From Calothrix sp. HK-06 (GTDB lineage: Bacteria; Cyanobacteriota; Cyanobacteriia; Cyanobacteriales; Nostocaceae), in NCBI RefSeq assembly GCF_001904745.1, contig NZ_MRCD01000026.1, positions 29,190-93,189 of the forward strand: a DNA stretch of 64,000 nucleotides, given 5' to 3'. The position numbers and the translations under genes are program-made. The stretch's first letter is position 1; each line of letters begins with the position of its first letter. Below, one piece after another: positions 55,949 through 64,000 of the stretch. Under the pieces are notes generated by a model. That model was not told the DNA's origin. It saw nothing but the letters and a program-made list of their open reading frames with translations, and did no database searches.

Positions 55949-57013
55949 ATGTCACACCAATCAGCAGCTAATCAAAATAAAAAATCACTAAATAAATTTG
56001 ATAAATCACTAGTTCAATCATTAGCACAGCAAGTTAGTGGTGCAGGACAAGTTGCGGCAACTCAAGCGCGTAAATTATTTGAAGTTTCAACGCAGTTTAC
56101 CGGACAAGTAGCAAACACTCTTGGTAACAACTGGTTTATTCGTAAACTTGCTGGTGTCTTAAATCTTAGCTGGCTTGTCGGCGCCTCAGATAACGTTAAT
56201 CTAGATAAAGCCGCAGAGTCAGTAAAAAAACTCAAGCAAACTTATCCCAATGAAACACCTCAACAACTTGCCCACCGCATCATGGTGGAAAAAGCAACAA
56301 AAGCAGGTGGAATAGGTTTAGCAACAAGCGTTATACCAGGAGTTGCCGCAGCATTACTTGCTATAGACCTTGCTGCTACAACCGAACTGCAATCAGAAAT
56401 GGTATATCAAATTGCTGCTTTATATGGCTTAGACTTAAAAGACCCTGCACGTAAAGGTGAAGTTGTAGCTATTTTTGGACTAGCTTTAGGTGGTGGTCGT
56501 TTACTCAAAGCTGCTGGTTTAAGTTTATTACGTAACGTCCCCTTCGCAGGTGCTGTAATTGGCGCCAGTTCTAATGCCACAATGATTTACTCATTGGGAT
56601 ATGCTGCATGTAGATTCTACGAAGCAAAATTAGATGATGCTACAGACTTAAACTCAGAAGCAACAATAGATAAACTAAAACAGGAAAGCGAAAAATATCT
56701 AGAAAAAGCTGTTTCTCAACAGGCTATCATGGATCGAATCCTAGTTCACATGATACTCAGCAGCCATCCAAATAAAACCTGGGAAGAAATATTACCAGAA
56801 CTAAAAGCCATCAACATCGGTACACACTCACTCGAAGAAATAGGTAAAAGCATCCATTCTCCGCAACCAATAGAAGAACTACTCAACCAACTCGACCGTG
56901 ATTACGCAATTACACTATTAGCACAGTGTCAACGTATCGCTCAAATCAACAGTAATATTTCACCCGAAGAACAAAAAATTATCGGCGCCATCCAATCCAA
57001 ATTCCAATTGTAA
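55949..57013 (+). CDS. EcsC-like/DUF697-type membrane-associated protein
   Basis: A 354-aa protein of the EcsC-like group. The start is disordered and charged; the core (about 110-230) has two hydrophobic segments (GGIGLATSVIPGVAAALLAID and VAIFGLALGGGRLLKAAGLS) and AAGLSLLRNVPFAGAVIGAS, with IAALYGLDLKDPARKGE typical of EcsC/DUF697 proteins. The C-terminal part (about 260-350) is helical. EcsC relatives affect secretion and protease processing in Bacillus, but function in cyanobacteria is unknown. ATG at 55949. Confidence 0.65.
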   Translation: MSHQSAANQNKKSLNKFDKSLVQSLAQQVSGAGQVAATQARKLFEVSTQFTGQVANTLGNNWFIRKLAGVLNLSWLVGASDNVNLDKAAESVKKLKQTYPNETPQQLAHRIMVEKATKAGGIGLATSVIPGVAAALLAIDLAATTELQSEMVYQIAALYGLDLKDPARKGEVVAIFGLALGGGRLLKAAGLSLLRNVPFAGAVIGASSNATMIYSLGYAACRFYEAKLDDATDLNSEATIDKLKQESEKYLEKAVSQQAIMDRILVHMILSSHPNKTWEEILPELKAINIGTHSLEEIGKSIHSPQPIEELLNQLDRDYAITLLAQCQRIAQINSNISPEEQKIIGAIQSKFQL

Positions 57014-57320
57014 AATGTAGGTGGGGCTTCGCCGCTTCTAAAAATCTAAGAAATTCTAGTTTCTTCTATCCAAGTCCACGGTATAACTTACAAAGAATAA
57101 GAATGGAAACGCTACTAAGTAGACTTGGATGCTGCCCGACTAGAGGTTTTTACACGTACTTGCTCGACAATATCCTTAACCACCATTCTCCAGTTAGGGA
57201 CGCTCAAATAATCGTGCCGTGACTTGATTATGGCAGCGTTTTTTGTGATTTTATTCAATTTTGTCCTAAGAAGACACGCTTCGCGAACGACCAACCGCTC
57301 CATACGTGTTTTCTTGGATT
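57014..57320. other. Intergenic region, no clear gene
   Basis: A 62-residue open frame on the minus strand (57303-57115) is not convincing as a gene; it overlaps a 'gaagacacgcttcgcgaacgac' repeat. I see no other feature. It ends where remnants of the kinase sensor begin. Confidence 0.5.
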
Positions 57321-57805
57321 CACTTCAAGAATTGATATTCTTAAAAGCTTAATTCCCGGCGCCGCTACAATGAAAGCAAACACAGCGATTACTTTGTGTT
57401 AGCAGGGTTAACACTGTGGCTAGAACAGCAACGGGAAAAGAATAGACTTTATAATTTATCGCGGGTTTGCACATTAATAACTTTTATCCTAGCTTTATCA
57501 ACACTTAGTCAATACCTCTTTAGGTGGAATTTAGGGATTGATGAGTTATTGTTTCGTGATTTTACATTATCACCAGCAACATTACACCCAGGTAGAATCG
57601 GTTTAAACACTGCCATTAATTGGTTATAGGTTAGCGCAGCACTATGGTTGGAAGGGGAAAATAGAAATCGCGTCTCTACTCCTAACGACTCACGACTCAC
57701 TCACAACTTCTTATATTCATTGCTTTATTTATCTCCTTTCAAGCAATAATAGGCTATATCTATGGTGTGAGGGTTTTTTCTTAGTTCAGCGTTTATACTA
57801 CCTCC
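57321..57805 (+). pseudogene. Decayed N-terminal membrane sensor of the following kinase
   Basis: Pieces of the missing N-terminus can be read in order: RIDILKSLIPGAATMKANTA, then after a one-base shift LAGLTLWLEQQREKNRL and SQYLFRWNLGIDELLFRDF up to GRIGLNTAINWL, then a TAG. A repeat-bearing stretch (57.66-57.71 kb, 'cgcgtctctactcctaacgactcacg') follows, then IALFISFQAIIGYIYGVRVF, a second TAG, and FSVYTTS leading into MSVHTAL at 57806. So a former membrane domain upstream is broken by a shift and two stops. Confidence 0.75.
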
Positions 57806-60800
57806 ATGTCGGTGCATACAGCGCTTACTTTCTTAGTTTTATGTCTAGGAATTTTATTTAATAATCCATATCGCGGACTTATGGCAACCGTTACTACTGA
57901 ACTTAATGGTGGTATAACTGCGCGTCGATTAATACCAACTGCTGTATTTCTGCCTTCAATCATAAATAACGCTACGGGAACATTAATTTTTGTCAAAGAC
58001 CTGGAAGGAAAGTTTGTAGCAGCAAACCCAGCAACACTTCGCGCACTCAATAAGTCAGAACACGAAGTTATTGGTCGCACGAACTTTGATGTCTTAACAA
58101 ATAGTAACGATGCATCAGTCGCAGTAGCGAATGACCGTATTGTTATTACAACTGGCGAAACTCACATATTCGAGGAAACGGTATTATTTAACTCTGGTTC
58201 AAGAACTTATATAGCGACGAAATCACCTTACCGCGATGAAACTGGTAATATCATTGGAATAATTGGCATTTCCACAGACATCACTGAGCGTAAGGATATG
58301 GAAACCGCATTGGCAGAAAGCGACAGACGCTTCCGCTTTTTAGCAGAAGCAATACCTCATTTAGTTTGGCAAGCTGATGCCGACGGGAAACCATTGTACT
58401 TCAATCACCAATGGCAAGAGTATTGTGGTGTCACATTAGATAATATCGAACAAATCATCAATGATAAGTGGTCATCAATAATACCAAGTGAAGATTTAGA
58501 GAAAACTAAGCAGCACTGGTTAAAATGTAAAGCCAAAGGAGATGTTTACGAAGCTGAACTGCGAATTAAATGCTCCAAAGATGGTGAATATCGTTGGCAC
58601 TTAGCGCGCGCTGTAGCTGTTCATGACGACGCTGGAAATATTACTGGCTGGATAGGTACAAATACAGATATACATGACAGTAAAACATATCAAGCTCAAA
58701 TACTTGAAAGTGAAAATAGTTATCGTCAACTCGCCGAAAACGTACCTCAACTAGTTTGGGTATCAGATACTTCAGGTACTGTTACATATTTCAACCAACG
58801 TTGGGTTAACTATACAGGATTAGATTTGAATGTATACGAGGGATGGGACTGGCGCCAAATAGTACATCCCGACGACTTACCAGTAGCAATGGAAAAATGG
58901 ACAAATGCCATTAATACTGGAACCCCCATGTCCGACGTGCAATATCGTTTACGGTGCCATGATGGTACATTTCGTTACTTTCTTGCCCGTGCCGTACCAA
59001 TGCATGATGCTGAAAATAATATTACAAAATGGTTAGGCACATGTACAGATATAGATGATAAAGTCAAAGCAGAAAAAGCTTTACGGCGAAGCGAACAGCG
59101 GCTACGTTTGTTTGTAGACTCTGATGCAATTGGTATTCTTTATGCAGATTTTCAAGGCGAAATAAAAGAAGCAAATAACGCCTTTTTAAAGATGATCGGA
59201 TATACAAGAGAAGATGTTGAAAATAAAACGCTTGACTGGCGCAATTTAACACCAAAAGAATATTTGCCTATAGATGAAGAGGGTATTGTTGAAGCAATAA
59301 AAGAAGGTATTTGTACACCGTATGAAAAAGAGTATATTCGTAAAGATGGTTCGCGTATTCCTGTAATCGTTGGTTTTAAATTAGTCGAAGAACAAGCTGC
59401 TGTAGCATTTGTATTAGATAATTCTGAAAGAAACCGTGCGGAAGCAGAACGCGACAAATTCTTTAATGTTTCGATAGATCTGCTTGGTATCGCTGGTTTT
59501 GATGGTTACTTTAAACGCATTAATCCTGCATTCTATAAAACCCTTGGTTACACCGAAGCAGAGGTACTTTCAACACCGTTTATTAATTTTGTCCACCTTG
59601 ACGATGTTGCTGCAACTGAGCGCGAATTTGAAAAGCTAAAAAACGGCGCCACTACACTCAAGTTCGAGAACCGTTATCGCTGTAAGAACGGTGAGTATCG
59701 GTGGTTAACGTGGAACGCGGTTCCTGATGTTGAAAGTGGTTTAATGTATGCTGTTGCACATGATTTGACCGAGCGTAAACAAGCAGAAGCAGAACGCGAC
59801 AAGTTTTTCAATGTCTCAATAGATTTACTTTGTATTGCTGGTTTTGATGGTTACTTTAAACGCATAAACCCTGCTTTTGTAAATACACTAGGTTATAGCG
59901 AAACTGAGATACTTTCTACTCCATATCTAGATTTAATCCACCCTGATGATGTTTCTGCAACAATTGGCGAAATGGCAAAATTAAACTCAGGCGCCATTAC
60001 ACTCAAGTTTGAGAACCGCTTTCGTTGTAAAGATGGTAGGTATCGGTGGTTAGTGTGGAACACGGCACCTGATATTGAAACTGGCTTAATGTATGCTGTA
60101 GCCCATGATATTACCGAGCGTAAAAAAACAGAAGAAGCTTTACGGCAAAGCGAAGAAAGGCTACGCTTATTCGCCGAATCTGATGTTATAGGTATGTTAT
60201 ACGGTGATATTAAAGGTGGTGTATTCCAAGCAAACAATGCCTTTTTAGATATTATTGGTTATACGCGCGAAGATTTAGAAGTCGGTCGAGTTAGCTGGGT
60301 TGATATTACTCCACCTGAATATTTACCTTTAGATGATGCACGTATTGCAGAAGCAAGAACGCGCGGAAGTTGTACACCTTATGAAAAACAATATATTCGT
60401 AAAGATGGAACGCGCGTTGATGTATTATTAGGTTATATACTTCACGGTGAAGACCGCAATCAATCAGTAGCATTTATATTAGACATTACTGATAGAAAAC
60501 GCGCGGATTCTGAAGTACGGCGCCTTAACGAAACGCTCGAAGAACGGGTGAAACAGCGCACTGCTCAACTTGAAGCCGCAAATAAAGAACTAGAATCATT
60601 CTCTTATTCAGTATCTCATGACCTGCGGGCACCTTTGCGTCATATAGCTGGGTTTGTAGACTTATTGAAAAAACGGCTAGAAAAACAAGAAATAGACGAA
60701 ACAAACAAACGATATATCAATACAATAGTTGACGCAACTACACAAGCTGGTAAACTAATTGATGACTTGTTAGCATTTTCACGCATGGGACGTGCGTCCA

Positions 60801-61450
60801 TGCGATACGCAATATTAGATATGAATCTACTCGTGGAAGAAGTGAAGCGAGACTCGCACGACATTATCAAAAATCGCCAGATTATATGGCATATAGAAAC
60901 TCTTCCCCAGGTACAAGGCGACCCTTCCATGCTGCGCCTAGTTTTGCGGAATTTGGTGGAAAACGCTTTAAAATACAGCAAAACTCGTGAAGTGGCTGAA
61001 GTAACAATTGGCACAATTGAGAGTGGAAATAAGGAATTGGAAATAAGGAATCAGGAATTGGAAATAGAGAAAGTAACAGCAAACTCTAAATCCTCACTTT
61101 TAACTCTTAACACCTCATTCTTAACTCCTAACTCCTGTAGAGACGCGATTAATCACGTCTCTACATCTCCAATGAGTAGTCAAGAAATAGTATTCTACGT
61201 CAAAGATAATGGCATAGGTTTTGACATGCGTTACATACATAAATTATTTGGTGTATTTCAACGCCTGCACACAGACCCTCGGTTTGAGGGTACAGGAGTT
61301 GGGCTAGCAAACGTTCAACGCATTATTCACCGTCATGGTGGGCGTGTATGGGCTATTGGCGAAGTTGATATTGGTGCAACATTTTACTTTTCTTTACCTA
61401 AGATTAGCGAAGTGTTGCAACCATTAGAAGGGGTCAGGAGTGGAGATTAA
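57806..61450 (+). CDS. Multi-PAS sensor histidine kinase
   Basis: 1214 aa starting inside what was probably a longer protein (MSVHTALTFLVL... keeps a membrane segment). Seven PAS domains follow at about 50-165, 170-290, 300-415, 425-545, 550-670, 675-795 and 805-915; 5 and 6 are near-duplicates. The HisKA motif SYSVSHDLRAPLRHIAGF (His about 937) and the HATPase N-box VLRNLVENALKYSKT, G1 VKDNGIGFDMRYIHKLFG and G2 GTGVGLANVQRI are present. Between N-box and G1 lies about 50 residues of translated repeat DNA. The response regulator follows with overlap. Confidence 0.87.
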   Translation: MSVHTALTFLVLCLGILFNNPYRGLMATVTTELNGGITARRLIPTAVFLPSIINNATGTLIFVKDLEGKFVAANPATLRALNKSEHEVIGRTNFDVLTNSNDASVAVANDRIVITTGETHIFEETVLFNSGSRTYIATKSPYRDETGNIIGIIGISTDITERKDMETALAESDRRFRFLAEAIPHLVWQADADGKPLYFNHQWQEYCGVTLDNIEQIINDKWSSIIPSEDLEKTKQHWLKCKAKGDVYEAELRIKCSKDGEYRWHLARAVAVHDDAGNITGWIGTNTDIHDSKTYQAQILESENSYRQLAENVPQLVWVSDTSGTVTYFNQRWVNYTGLDLNVYEGWDWRQIVHPDDLPVAMEKWTNAINTGTPMSDVQYRLRCHDGTFRYFLARAVPMHDAENNITKWLGTCTDIDDKVKAEKALRRSEQRLRLFVDSDAIGILYADFQGEIKEANNAFLKMIGYTREDVENKTLDWRNLTPKEYLPIDEEGIVEAIKEGICTPYEKEYIRKDGSRIPVIVGFKLVEEQAAVAFVLDNSERNRAEAERDKFFNVSIDLLGIAGFDGYFKRINPAFYKTLGYTEAEVLSTPFINFVHLDDVAATEREFEKLKNGATTLKFENRYRCKNGEYRWLTWNAVPDVESGLMYAVAHDLTERKQAEAERDKFFNVSIDLLCIAGFDGYFKRINPAFVNTLGYSETEILSTPYLDLIHPDDVSATIGEMAKLNSGAITLKFENRFRCKDGRYRWLVWNTAPDIETGLMYAVAHDITERKKTEEALRQSEERLRLFAESDVIGMLYGDIKGGVFQANNAFLDIIGYTREDLEVGRVSWVDITPPEYLPLDDARIAEARTRGSCTPYEKQYIRKDGTRVDVLLGYILHGEDRNQSVAFILDITDRKRADSEVRRLNETLEERVKQRTAQLEAANKELESFSYSVSHDLRAPLRHIAGFVDLLKKRLEKQEIDETNKRYINTIVDATTQAGKLIDDLLAFSRMGRASMRYAILDMNLLVEEVKRDSHDIIKNRQIIWHIETLPQVQGDPSMLRLVLRNLVENALKYSKTREVAEVTIGTIESGNKELEIRNQELEIEKVTANSKSSLLTLNTSFLTPNSCRDAINHVSTSPMSSQEIVFYVKDNGIGFDMRYIHKLFGVFQRLHTDPRFEGTGVGLANVQRIIHRHGGRVWAIGEVDIGATFYFSLPKISEVLQPLEGVRSGD

Positions 61451-61460
61451 AGAAAGGTCA

Positions 61461-61934
61461 ATGGAACTGAAGCGCATACTCCTGGTTGAAGACAGCATTA
61501 ATGATGTAGAGTTAATCCTGACTTCGCTGGCTGAAAATCATCTTGGTAATGAAGTTGTCGTCGTTAGAGATGGTGAGGAAGCCTTAGATTATTTATACCG
61601 TAGAGGTATGTACCGCTTGCGCCGTGAAGGCAATCCGGTAGTAGTTCTACTCGACTTAAAGTTACCTAAAGTAGATGGAATTGAGGTATTGTCAGAACTA
61701 AAAGCTAATAACTCGCTACGGAGTGTTCCGGTAGTAGTTTTGACCAGTTCGCGCGAGGAACATGACTTAGCGCGGTGCTATGAGTTGGGAACCAATGCCT
61801 ATGTCGTCAAGCCCATAGATTTTCACGAATTTGTGGATGTCATAAAAGGGCTAGGATTATTTTGGGCAATAATAAATGAACCACCACCAGGTTCAATACC
61901 TCCCGCACGTAGTAATGCTCAAGGAATTAGATAG
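61461..61934 (+). CDS. Small response regulator (Rcp1-like)
   Basis: 157 aa, one receiver domain without output domain. The phospho-Asp lies in VVVLLDLKLPKVDGIEV (about residue 68), with acidic ED near residue 10 (ILLVEDSINDVELI), Thr in VVVLTSSREEHDLA and Lys in AYVVKPIDFHEF. YRRGMYRLRREGNP is characteristic of the Rcp1 group that accept phosphate from phytochrome-type kinases. ATG at 61461 has GAAAGG just upstream; a GTG at 61440 is an alternative inside the kinase's end. Confidence 0.9.
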   Translation: MELKRILLVEDSINDVELILTSLAENHLGNEVVVVRDGEEALDYLYRRGMYRLRREGNPVVVLLDLKLPKVDGIEVLSELKANNSLRSVPVVVLTSSREEHDLARCYELGTNAYVVKPIDFHEFVDVIKGLGLFWAIINEPPPGSIPPARSNAQGIR

Positions 61935-61942
61935 GAGACGAT

Positions 61943-63961
61943 ATGTCACAGCTAATGTTTCTCTTGCTTGAAGATAGCTTGTTAGATGCAGAATTAATCC
62001 AAGCGACACTCGCCGAGGGAGGCATTACCTGCGAACTGATTCAGGTGCAAACTGGCGAGGAGTTTCAAGCTAAACTTAATTCGTTCTGTTATGACTTGAT
62101 ACTTTCTGACTACACGATTCCTGGGTTTGATGGTTTCGCCGCTTTAGAAATAGCGCAGCAGCAATGTCCACATGTACCGTTTATTTTTGTAACGGCAACA
62201 ATGGGTGAAGAAGTTGCTATCGAAACGCTAAAAAGCGGCGCCACAGATTATGTGCTTAAACAGCGTCTCGACAGGTTAGTACCATCGATAATACGTGCTT
62301 TACGCGAAGCAGAAGAAGTAAAAGCGCGTCAAAAAGCCGAAACCGAATTACACCGTCGTGAACAAGAATTTCGCGCGTTAGTAGAAAATTCTCCAGATAT
62401 AATAGCTCGCTTCGATACAAATTTTCGCACTCTATATATAAGCCCCGCAATCACCCAAATTACAGATACAGCGGCAGAAACTCTTCTTAATAAAACACCC
62501 GAAGAACATAATCTTCCCGAACAAGTTTATAAGCAATGGGTTGAAGAAATTCAAAGTGTCGTTGACTCCTCACAAGCAAGGTTTTTTGAAATAGAATATC
62601 CTTCAAAAAGTGGGACACGGTACCTCGATGTGCGAATGGTACCTGAGTATGGAACCGATGGCTCAGTTGAAACTATACTAAGTGTTGCTCGTGATATTAC
62701 TGTAATTAAGCGTGCAGAAATTAAACTACGCGAACAAAAAGCAGAACTAGAAGAACTCAACCGCGTCAAAGATGAATTTTTAGCAGTACTTTCCCACGAA
62801 CTGCGAAGCCCCCTCAACGCCATTTTAGGATGGTCTAAAATATTACGTGGACGCAACGTAGATAAAGCAACATTAGATCGCGCGTTAGAAACCATCGAAC
62901 GTAACGCCAAATTACAAACCCAACTAATCGAAGACTTGCTTGATGTATCACGTATCATTCGAGGAAAATTAAGCTTAAAAGCTTATAAAACCAACTTGGT
63001 ACCAGCTATTGAAGCCGCAATAGATACGATGCGTCTCGCAGCACAAGCAAAATCGATCGATTTTAAATTTTCCATTGCAAATAGTAAATTAAATAGTGAG
63101 AATTTAAAATTTGAAGTACTAGGAGACCCTAACCGTTTACAGCAAATCGTTTGGAACCTGCTATCAAACGCGATAAAATTTACGCCCAACACCGGAAGAG
63201 TAGAAGTAATACTCGAACAAATAGAACGAACAGATACAATTAATACGAATTTTGCCCAAATAATAGTAAAAGACACAGGAATGGGTATACGTAGTGACTT
63301 TATACCTTACGTATTTGACTCATTTCGGCAAGCAGATGCTTCCTCAACACGAAGATTTGGAGGTCTAGGACTAGGACTAGCAATAGTGCGTCACCTGGTC
63401 GAACTACACGGTGGTGATGTTTCCGCACAAAGTCCTGGAGAAGGAAAAGGCGCCACTTTTATAGTACATATACCAATGGTACAAAGTAACGAGTCAAAAG
63501 TGCTGAGTGCTGAGTTAAAAGAAATACCAAACCTACTTAGCGCTCAGGACTCAGAATTCAGCACTGAAAACTTAGCTCTTTTAGGAATTCGAGTATTACT
63601 AGTAGATGACGATACAGACTCGCGCGAATTTTTAGCATTTGCACTCGAAGCAGCAGGCGCCGAAATAGCATCAGCCTCATCAGCAACAGAAGCACTAAAT
63701 ATATTACCAACATTTAACCCAATGGTATTAGTTAGTGATATAGGAATGCCAGACCAAGATGGTTACAGTTTAATGCGGCAAATACGCCAACTACCATATG
63801 AAAAAGGAGGTGCTGTTCCAGCAATAGCATTAACAGCATACGCAGGAGACGGAGACAAAAAAGCAGCACTTGCCGCAGGTTTCCAAACCCATCTACCCAA
63901 ACCAGTGGCGCCAGACGATATAGTCAACGCAGTATCCGAATTAGTCAGGACTTACGCATGA
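61943..63961 (+). CDS. Hybrid REC-PAS-HisKA-HATPase-REC histidine kinase
   Basis: 672 aa. An N-terminal receiver domain (about 1-120, DLILSDYTIPGFDGF) leads to a PAS domain (about 145-255, LVENSPDIIARFDTNF), HisKA (VLSHELRSPLNAILGWSK, His about 287), HATPase (about 380-510 with LLSNAIKFTPNTG, DTGMGIRSDF and GGLGLGLAI) and a C-terminal receiver (about 545-670, LVSDIGMPDQDGY). A short linker between HATPase and receiver contains heptamer repeats in frame. It follows the small response regulator by 8 bp, so the three genes form a signalling operon. Confidence 0.92.
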   Translation: MSQLMFLLLEDSLLDAELIQATLAEGGITCELIQVQTGEEFQAKLNSFCYDLILSDYTIPGFDGFAALEIAQQQCPHVPFIFVTATMGEEVAIETLKSGATDYVLKQRLDRLVPSIIRALREAEEVKARQKAETELHRREQEFRALVENSPDIIARFDTNFRTLYISPAITQITDTAAETLLNKTPEEHNLPEQVYKQWVEEIQSVVDSSQARFFEIEYPSKSGTRYLDVRMVPEYGTDGSVETILSVARDITVIKRAEIKLREQKAELEELNRVKDEFLAVLSHELRSPLNAILGWSKILRGRNVDKATLDRALETIERNAKLQTQLIEDLLDVSRIIRGKLSLKAYKTNLVPAIEAAIDTMRLAAQAKSIDFKFSIANSKLNSENLKFEVLGDPNRLQQIVWNLLSNAIKFTPNTGRVEVILEQIERTDTINTNFAQIIVKDTGMGIRSDFIPYVFDSFRQADASSTRRFGGLGLGLAIVRHLVELHGGDVSAQSPGEGKGATFIVHIPMVQSNESKVLSAELKEIPNLLSAQDSEFSTENLALLGIRVLLVDDDTDSREFLAFALEAAGAEIASASSATEALNILPTFNPMVLVSDIGMPDQDGYSLMRQIRQLPYEKGGAVPAIALTAYAGDGDKKAALAAGFQTHLPKPVAPDDIVNAVSELVRTYA

Positions 63962-64000
63962 AAACCTAGAAACCTGGAATATACGTTGATAGCATGTAAT

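Noticed and set aside
57115..57303. 62-aa minus-strand open frame between the EcsC-like gene and the kinase remnant
   Set aside because: Contains a translated interspersed repeat at its start and no family signature; may be a remnant but cannot be supported.
1..64000. CRISPR array
   Set aside because: Repeats are abundant but irregularly spaced and of several families; I saw no regular repeat-spacer array and no cas gene.
1..64000. tRNA or rRNA genes
   Set aside because: I saw no cloverleaf-like G/C-rich stretch or GTTC..AATC T-loop in the gaps; this was by eye only, so a tRNA scan could still find one.

Overview
The window is chromosomal DNA from a filamentous, heterocyst-type cyanobacterium (Nostocales-like; my inference). 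The evidence is a SomA/B-type SLH porin, the aerobic chlorophyll cyclase AcsF, phylloquinone genes menF/menA/menC, a Rcp-type response regulator with multi-PAS histidine kinases, eukaryote-type Ser/Thr kinases, and many short interspersed repeats of the kind seen in Nostoc/Calothrix relatives. DNA is A+T-rich (estimated about 40% G+C). I found no tRNA, rRNA or CRISPR array. The usual cyanobacterial palindrome HIP1 (GCGATCGC) was not seen. Instead GGCGCC occurs about 110 times by eye count, far above chance.

Layout. 0-4 kb: porin and RqcH/NFACT. 4-10.2 kb: accessory and decaying DNA (broken paralogs, a secreted 607-aa protein, a Rieske lipoprotein, a nuclease-like protein, pseudogenes). 10.3-15.3 kb: HdrB-like protein, then the conserved acpP-fabF-tkt cluster. 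15.5-23 kb: a mobile and defence-like island with an antitoxin split by a 120-bp MITE, a DNA methyltransferase cut by an ISAs1-type IS, an IS630 fragment, a PhyH dioxygenase, a frameshifted AIPR abortive-infection gene and a VapBC-like pair with a dead toxin. 23-31 kb: Dus, CHASE2-kinase, FkbM methyltransferase, beta-barrel protein, acsF, TM2 protein, DUF2996 protein. 31-34 kb: broken Uma2 gene, an antitoxin-like/Mrr-like pair, and a second MITE with a 12-bp target duplication. 34-41 kb: thrC with a ThiS/MoaD-like carrier, a beta-helix/OmpA protein, MoaD, and a kinase fused to a periplasmic ligand-binding domain. 41-45 kb: phylloquinone genes, with menF interrupted by one stop codon. 45-48 kb: plsX-fabH-fabD operon. 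48.5-57 kb: DacB, LptC, NYN protein, MetG, PlsC, an alpha/beta hydrolase and an EcsC-like protein. 57-64 kb: a phytochrome-style signalling operon of multi-PAS kinase, small response regulator and hybrid kinase.

How the genes connect: acpP, fabF, fabD, fabH, plsX and plsC together cover fatty-acid initiation, elongation and phosphatidate formation. plsC lies next to a hydrolase resembling the other half of plant phytyl ester synthases. menA/menC/menF and acsF serve photosynthetic cofactors. metG, the NYN protein and lptC lie on one strand.

The main themes for a second look are (1) a dense set of small mobile repeats, several caught splitting genes, supplying stop codons or ribosome-binding sites, or translated inside a kinase; (2) many genes with only one lesion (menF, AIPR, Uma2, ISAs1 transposase), which are either fresh decay or assembly errors; (3) uncommon domain or gene pairings (kinase plus Peripla_BP, ThrC plus sulfur-carrier protein, PlsC plus hydrolase). 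I did not find one clearly new system; the best candidates are the MITE families and the receptor-like kinase.
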